This document shows positions 13,879 through 17,783 of a stretch of 17,783 nt of DNA, one piece after another; within the stretch, counting starts at the first letter, position 1; each line of letters opens with the position of its first letter. The stretch is from JAWWBL01 sp033720975 (GTDB lineage: Bacteria; Actinomycetota; Acidimicrobiia; Spongiisociales; ZC4RG35): positions 1-17,783 of the forward strand of contig JAWWBL010000032.1 of the NCBI GenBank assembly GCA_033720975.1. Direction: 5' to 3'. A program made the translations under genes and the position numbers. Under the pieces are notes generated by a model, which saw nothing but the letters and a program-made list of their open reading frames with translations, was not told where the DNA came from and did no database searches.

Positions 13879-14483
13879 CTGAGGTGGCTTCGCTGGTCGT
13901 GGGATATCTCATCGGTTCAATACCGACCGCCCAATGGCTGGGCTCGCTATGGGGAGTCGACCTGAGGCGTGAAGGCTCGGGAAACCCGGGGGCAAACAAC
14001 GCGCGTCGGGTCGGTGGGATGGGACTCGCCGGCCTTGTTTTGATCGTCGAGATGACCAAAGGCGCAGGGGCTGCCCTGACCGGGCTGGCCATGGCGGGCG
14101 ACCTGGGGGCCGTAGTCGCCGGTCTGGGGGCAGTCGCCGGGAATGTGTACAACCCGTGGTACAGGCTGAAGGGAGGCAAGGGACTCGGGATAACGGCCGG
14201 CATCATCATGGCGCTTTGGCCGGCGGCCCTCGTCTTGTGCGTCCTCGTCATCGTCGTGGCCGTGGCGGCGACACGATCCTCGGGTCTCTCGGCCCTGATC
14301 ACGATCGCTGCGCTCAACGTCCTGGGCGTCGCCTGGTGGCTTCTCGATCTGGCCAACGCCTGGGGCATAGGCGAAAACGGCCTGCTCCTGGTCTTCGCGG
14401 TGGGAGTCGCCGGGCTGATCTGGTACCGGCATTGGGCCGACTGGGACGTCAAACGACGCGCCCTCCCGACACTTCCAGGATGA
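13866..14483 (+). CDS. Divergent PlsY-family glycerol-3-phosphate acyltransferase
   Basis: The 205-residue integral membrane protein has about five hydrophobic segments. PlsY transfers acyl from acyl-phosphate to glycerol-3-phosphate. Family motifs: GSIPTA (17-22), REGSGNPGANNARRVGG (35-51; usual GSGNxGATN), EMTKG (62-66; usual DxxKG) and AGNVYNPWYRLKGGKG (91-106; usual GHxxPxxxxFKGGKG). The last motif has Asn93 where most PlsY have His, and Asn in place of the Pro, so the enzyme may be altered in activity or donor use. ATG 13866 is preferred because AGGG lies five bases upstream; ATG 13875 (ATGA with the adnB stop) is the alternative. Either way it overlaps adnB and must be cotranslated with it. 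Its 3' end overlaps dtd tail to tail by 35 bp. The family call is good; biochemical activity is uncertain. Confidence 0.8.
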   Translation: MAVMTEVASLVVGYLIGSIPTAQWLGSLWGVDLRREGSGNPGANNARRVGGMGLAGLVLIVEMTKGAGAALTGLAMAGDLGAVVAGLGAVAGNVYNPWYRLKGGKGLGITAGIIMALWPAALVLCVLVIVVAVAATRSSGLSALITIAALNVLGVAWWLLDLANAWGIGENGLLLVFAVGVAGLIWYRHWADWDVKRRALPTLPG

Positions 14484-14904
14484 TCGTCACCGGGCCGTCG
14501 TTCACCAGATCGACCTCCATCCGCGCACCGAAGCGCCCCTCTGCGGTCTCGATACCGGCCGCTCTGAATCGCGAGACCAGGTCATCGAGGAGCTCTTTCG
14601 CATGATCGGGCTCTGCTGCCGCTGTGAAGGAGGGACGTCTCCCTCGTCGAAGATCGCCCAGGAGTGTGAACTGGCTGACGACGAGGATCTGCCCTCGAGT
14701 GTCTACCACGGACCGGTTCATCCGGCCTTCGTCGTCGGCGAACACCCGTAGATCCGAGATCTTGGCGACAGCTGCTGCGGAGTCGGGCGGCCCATCCCCA
14801 GCCGCCACCCCGACCAGCAGAAGGAGACCCGCCCCGATCTCTCCGACCACCTCGTGCCCAACACGGACCGAGGCTCGCGAGACCCTCTGCGCGACGATCC
14901 TCAT
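14449..14904 (-). CDS. dtd: D-aminoacyl-tRNA deacylase
   Basis: The 151-residue cytoplasmic protein has the normal DTD length and hydrolyses D-aminoacyl-tRNA (and glycyl-tRNA-Ala), keeping D-amino acids out of translation. It opens MRIVAQRVSRASVRV and carries the two signature motifs that build the active site across the homodimer: SQFTLLGD (77-84) and NDGPVT (135-140; usual NxGPVT). RRGRRPSF (87-94) matches the usual KGxRPSF segment. ATG 14904 is 35 bp from the divergent plsB start, so the two share a very short promoter region. The 3' end overlaps the PlsY-like gene, so reading through from either side would make antisense RNA. Confidence 0.95.
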   Translation of the reverse strand: MRIVAQRVSRASVRVGHEVVGEIGAGLLLLVGVAAGDGPPDSAAAVAKISDLRVFADDEGRMNRSVVDTRGQILVVSQFTLLGDLRRGRRPSFTAAAEPDHAKELLDDLVSRFRAAGIETAEGRFGARMEVDLVNDGPVTIILEVSGGRVV

Positions 14905-14927
14905 CGCGCAGATTGTGGTCGCCGAAA

Positions 14928-14933
14928 TAGAGT
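14928..14933 (+). promoter_or_regulatory. Possible -10 (TAGAGT) for a leaderless plsB mRNA
   Basis: TAGAGT is followed by six bases and GTG 14940 in the 35-bp gap between divergent dtd and plsB. There is no room for a usual 5' leader and no Shine-Dalgarno sequence. On the other strand ATTGTG (14912-14917, read as CACAAT) lies seven bases before the dtd ATG in the same arrangement. Confidence 0.35.
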
Positions 14934-14939
14934 CCTGAC

Positions 14940-17228
14940 GTGATTCGCCGCGCCTCCGCCGATCGTGAGCTCCTGACTGGCCCGGAAGGGCACCGGGTGG
15001 TCTATCTCATGGACACCTCGTCCGATCTCGAGAAGCGGATGCTGGAGAAGTGGATTGCCGCCAACATGAAGGGCCCGGTCACCACCGAGAGAATCGCCTC
15101 ATCCCGGCGCGGGACGGGAGGAGACCGCGATTCACTGAGAGCTCACCTCAATGCAGGCGACGACCCGTACTTCATACCCGTCCGCGTCGTGTGGATGCCG
15201 CGCAAGAGGAGGAGCGGGCGGAGGTCGGTCGGCTGGCTGGACGCCTTCCGACCCGGCGATCCGCGTGATCCCAAGGGGCTACGCGCCCTCTGGATCAAGA
15301 CCTTCCGAAAGAGCCGAGTGAAGCCCATCGCCGCGCCGGGGGCGTCTGCCTCCCGGCTGGCCCGGGATTACGAATCCTCCGGCGAGGTGGACGGCACAGC
15401 TTCTTTCGTCACCCGGAGGGCGTGGCTCGCCCTCGATCAGGTCGAGCGCAAGCTCCAGGGCAACAGGTACAAGATCCCCCGCTTCGTAGCCGAGGTGATC
15501 CTTTCGCGGAGGGAGTTCCTCGACAACGTCGACGACCTGATCGTCCGCGACGGGCTCGATCAGGCCGAGACCTACGCGCGCGCCGAGAAATACCTGAGAG
15601 AGATCGCCGCCACCCACAGCCCCTATGTGATCGATCTCGTCGCCTCGGCCATACACGCCCTGTACACCCAGGGTTACGGGGCCATTCTCTACGACCAGGA
15701 GGAGGTCCTGCGTGTCGGGGAGGAGGGCCGCTCCCACCCGGTTGTCTTCCTCCCCTCCCACCGATCCAACCTGGACCGGCTCGCACTTCAGTTCATGTTG
15801 TGGGAGAACGACTTCCCACCGAACCACACGGCGGGCGGGATCAACATGAACTTCTTTCCGATCGGCCCGTTGCTACGCCGCACCGGTGTCTTCTTCATAC
15901 GCCGCAGCTTCAAAGACGACGACCTCTACAAGACGGTGTTGAGGGCCTACCTCGACTACCTGGTGGAGAAGCGGTTTCCCCTCGAGTGGTACCTGGAAGG
16001 AGGGCGATCGAGGTCGGGCCGGTTGCGTCCACCGCGCTTTGGCCTCCTCAACTACGTCGTCGACTCACTCCGACGGGGCAAGTCGGACGACGTCAGCTTG
16101 ATACCCGTCTCGATCGTCTACGACCACATCCAGGACGTCCCCGACTACGCCCGGGAGGCTCAGGGAAAAGGCAAGGACCGAGAAGGACTCGTCTGGTTCA
16201 TCAAATCGGTGCGGGCTTTTCGTCGTCGCTACGGCAACATCCACATTCGCTTCGGCGAACCGGTGTCGGTGGCCGCGGAGCTGGACCGGATCGAGCCCGG
16301 GGAAGAGGTCTCGATCGGGCTTCAGAAGCTCGCATTCGAGGTGATGTACCGGGTCGGTCGCGTCACACCGATCACACCCACCGCGGTCGTGTCGATCGCG
16401 CTGTTAGAGGCGCGAGGCTCGGCGAAGACCGCCGCCGAGCTCGCAGAGACCTGCAAGACCCTGGCGGAGTTCCTGGAGGCGAGGGATCTCCCGAGAACGG
16501 AGCAAGTGGACTTCGGGGACGCCGGCTTCGTGACCGGGGTCCTCGACTGGCTCGGAGAGCACTCCAACGTGTCGAGCCACGAGGCATTGGGACGGCGCGT
16601 CTTCTGGCTCGACGACGACCAGATGCTCCGTGTCTCCTACTACCGCAACGTTGTCGTGCACTTCTTCGTCCACCGTGCGATCGCCGAGATCGCGCTGACA
16701 TCGGTGGAACCGGAAGAGGCTGAGAGCCTCGATGCCGTGCGGGATCGAATGCTGGCGCTGCGTGACCTTCTCAAGTTCGAGTTCTTCTTCCCGGAGAAAG
16801 AGCAGTTCCTCCGCGAGGTCAGCGATGACGTAGCCGTCGACGTGCCGGACTGGGAGAGCGTCCTCGCTTCTGGTGGGACGGCGTCTGTGGCCGCGAAGAT
16901 GGGCGCCCCGGTCGCTCATTGGGCGGTACTCCCGTTCCTGGACGCCTATCGGGTTGTCGGCGACGAGCTGGAATCCCTGTCGGGCCCCTTCGACGAGAAG
17001 GAGTTTCTCGCGGATTGTTTGTCCAGGGCTCGCATGTACCGAATCGAAGAGCGACTCATATCCGGGGAGAGCGCCAGCGTCGTGCTCTTCAGGTCGGCGC
17101 TACATCTCGCGGAGAACCGGGGATTGCTGGAAGACTCACCAGGCGTTGACGAGCAACGCGCCTCCTTCGCCTCGGATCTCAGGACCGCCCGTAACCTGGC
17201 AGCAGCATCACTCAACGGCTCTCTTTGA
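14940..17228 (+). CDS. plsB: PlsB-type glycerol-3-phosphate 1-O-acyltransferase
   Basis: The 762-residue protein is close to the length of E. coli PlsB (about 800) and makes lysophosphatidate from glycerol-3-phosphate and acyl-CoA or acyl-ACP at the inner membrane face. Acyltransferase blocks: I LPSHRSNLD with the HX4D catalytic pair His274/Asp279, II GVFFIRRSF (316-324), III EGGRSRSGRL (353-362) binding glycerol-3-phosphate, and IV LIPVSIVYDHIQDV. The N-terminal ~180 residues have a basic patch (MPRKRRSGRRS) and the C-terminal half is helical, as in the family. Start GTG 14940 follows a -10-like TAGAGT by six bases; the nearest internal Met is 23 residues in. The 3' end overlaps the convergent gene at 17212 by 17 bp. 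The gene is not fragmentary and is well away from the PlsY-like gene's operon. Confidence 0.93.
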   Translation: MIRRASADRELLTGPEGHRVVYLMDTSSDLEKRMLEKWIAANMKGPVTTERIASSRRGTGGDRDSLRAHLNAGDDPYFIPVRVVWMPRKRRSGRRSVGWLDAFRPGDPRDPKGLRALWIKTFRKSRVKPIAAPGASASRLARDYESSGEVDGTASFVTRRAWLALDQVERKLQGNRYKIPRFVAEVILSRREFLDNVDDLIVRDGLDQAETYARAEKYLREIAATHSPYVIDLVASAIHALYTQGYGAILYDQEEVLRVGEEGRSHPVVFLPSHRSNLDRLALQFMLWENDFPPNHTAGGINMNFFPIGPLLRRTGVFFIRRSFKDDDLYKTVLRAYLDYLVEKRFPLEWYLEGGRSRSGRLRPPRFGLLNYVVDSLRRGKSDDVSLIPVSIVYDHIQDVPDYAREAQGKGKDREGLVWFIKSVRAFRRRYGNIHIRFGEPVSVAAELDRIEPGEEVSIGLQKLAFEVMYRVGRVTPITPTAVVSIALLEARGSAKTAAELAETCKTLAEFLEARDLPRTEQVDFGDAGFVTGVLDWLGEHSNVSSHEALGRRVFWLDDDQMLRVSYYRNVVVHFFVHRAIAEIALTSVEPEEAESLDAVRDRMLALRDLLKFEFFFPEKEQFLREVSDDVAVDVPDWESVLASGGTASVAAKMGAPVAHWAVLPFLDAYRVVGDELESLSGPFDEKEFLADCLSRARMYRIEERLISGESASVVLFRSALHLAENRGLLEDSPGVDEQRASFASDLRTARNLAAASLNGSL

Positions 17229-17700
17229 GCCTGCGCTTGGCTTCTTCGATCATCTCCGCCGAGGTCTTTGGCTGGAATCCGATGTCGACCGGCACGACGG
17301 GCGGCTTGTCGGCCTGATCAGCCCGCTGGGCATCTTGCTCTTGCCTGTATCCCGCCAACGCCTTCTCGAGATCGGCGTCGACTCGAGTGCGACTGGGCGG
17401 AGGCTTCGGACGTGAATCGGGCTCTCGACGGGGCTGCGGCTCGGTGGGCTGGGACGAAGTCTCCCTCCTGGAGCGACGCTGAGGCACTGGCGGCGAGCCC
17501 TGAGGCAGCTCGTCTATCGGCCTTCGGCGCCGACTGCGATTCATCGAGCGACCTATGAACAACAGGATCAGCGCTGGGAGAAACAGCACGCCGACGCCTT
17601 CACCAAGGAATGAAGGCCCGACCAGGGCAATGATGATCCCAACCGTTCCGGCGGCGACCAGGACAGTTCGGATCGGGATCCTGCGACCTTCTTCTTCCAT
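17212..17700 (-). CDS. Small two-helix membrane protein with basic, proline-rich cytoplasmic tail
   Basis: The 162-residue protein has two adjacent transmembrane helices (~12-30 and 33-51), then RSRRRR and a long linker rich in Arg, Pro, Gln and Glu (~58-110). It ends in an amphipathic helix (TSAEMIEEAKRRLKESR). ATG 17700 is chosen because MEEEGRRIPIRT leads directly into the first helix; GTG 17703 and an upstream frame to 17751 are less likely. By the positive-inside rule the tail should be cytoplasmic. I recognise no family. The upstream partial gene ends 17 bp before, so the two are probably cotranscribed. Confidence 0.75.
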   Translation of the reverse strand: MEEEGRRIPIRTVLVAAGTVGIIIALVGPSFLGEGVGVLFLPALILLFIGRSMNRSRRRRPIDELPQGSPPVPQRRSRRETSSQPTEPQPRREPDSRPKPPPSRTRVDADLEKALAGYRQEQDAQRADQADKPPVVPVDIGFQPKTSAEMIEEAKRRLKESR

Positions 17701-17717
17701 CACCCCATTCAACCAGG

Positions 17718-17783
17718 TCACGGCCGGGTGATGGCAACCCTCAGGCGCCATGCGGCCAGCGAAAGCAGCACAGCTGCGTAGCC
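17718..17783 (-). CDS. C-terminal end of an upstream membrane-protein gene, partial
   Basis: The minus strand is open from the right edge to TGA at 17720-17718, giving 21 codons that read GYAAVLLSLAAWRLRVAITR and then P. It looks like the end of a transmembrane helix followed by a basic tail. The close spacing to the next same-strand gene supports it, but the stretch is too short to name. Confidence 0.4.
   Translation of the reverse strand, partial: GYAAVLLSLAAWRLRVAITRP

Noticed and set aside
15422..16723. 433-codon plus-strand frame inside plsB
   Set aside because: It is a +1/+2 shadow of plsB, rich in Arg/Pro/Gly. plsB itself has all four acyltransferase blocks in the other frame.
1..17783. 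A complete mobile element or defence island
   Set aside because: No transposase, integrase, attachment repeats, restriction genes or toxin-antitoxin pair was found. AdnAB is a housekeeping repair complex in actinobacteria.

Overview
The window looks like a chromosomal segment of a high-GC actinobacterium, plausibly of the Acidimicrobiia. This is inferred from a DUF222/13E12-type gene with a canonical LexA (SOS) box, an AdnAB-like pair of helicase-nucleases (the actinobacterial double-strand-break resection machine), frequent GTG/TTG starts, and several -10-like hexamers placed so close to start codons that leaderless mRNAs are likely. No phage, transposase, CRISPR array, tRNA or rRNA was seen.

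Layout. 1-1126 (-): the N-terminal 375 codons of a DUF222/HNH-endonuclease family gene that runs off the left edge, with a TTGACA-17-TAGTAT promoter and a perfect palindromic LexA box lying over its start codon. 1249-4113 (-): a likely operon in the order PH-domain/SHOCT membrane protein, acyl-CoA ligase (overlapping it by stop/start coupling), membrane-anchored DM13 protein. 4114-4849: about 740 bp without a convincing gene, filled with direct repeats and a string of hairpins. Read on the minus strand, these hairpins carry UUCG and GNRA tetraloops, so an unrecognised structured RNA or repetitive element is suspected. 4850-6343 (+): a DUF2306 membrane protein, then a stand-alone Fe-S PD-(D/E)XK (RecB/Cas4-like) nuclease. 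6350-7615 (-): Glu/Leu/Phe/Val dehydrogenase (glutamate dehydrogenase), convergent with the nuclease.

7720-14483 (+): a tight operon of a 47-residue protein, an AdnA-like helicase-nuclease, an AdnB-like helicase-nuclease (ATGA overlap) and a divergent PlsY-like glycerol-3-phosphate acyltransferase (overlapping start). 14449-14904 (-): D-aminoacyl-tRNA deacylase (dtd), overlapping the PlsY-like gene tail to tail. 14940-17228 (+): a full-length PlsB-type glycerol-3-phosphate acyltransferase. 17212-17700 (-): a small two-helix membrane protein with a basic, proline-rich tail, preceded at the right edge by the last 21 codons of another apparent membrane-protein gene.

Two themes run through the window. 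One is DNA-end processing: AdnA, AdnB, a third Fe-S nuclease and an SOS-controlled DUF222 gene. The other is lipid building: acyl-CoA ligase, PlsY-like and PlsB acyltransferases. The tail of the AdnAB operon physically couples the two. The best candidates for undescribed biology are the hairpin-rich region at 4.15-4.71 kb and the tiny protein leading the AdnAB operon.
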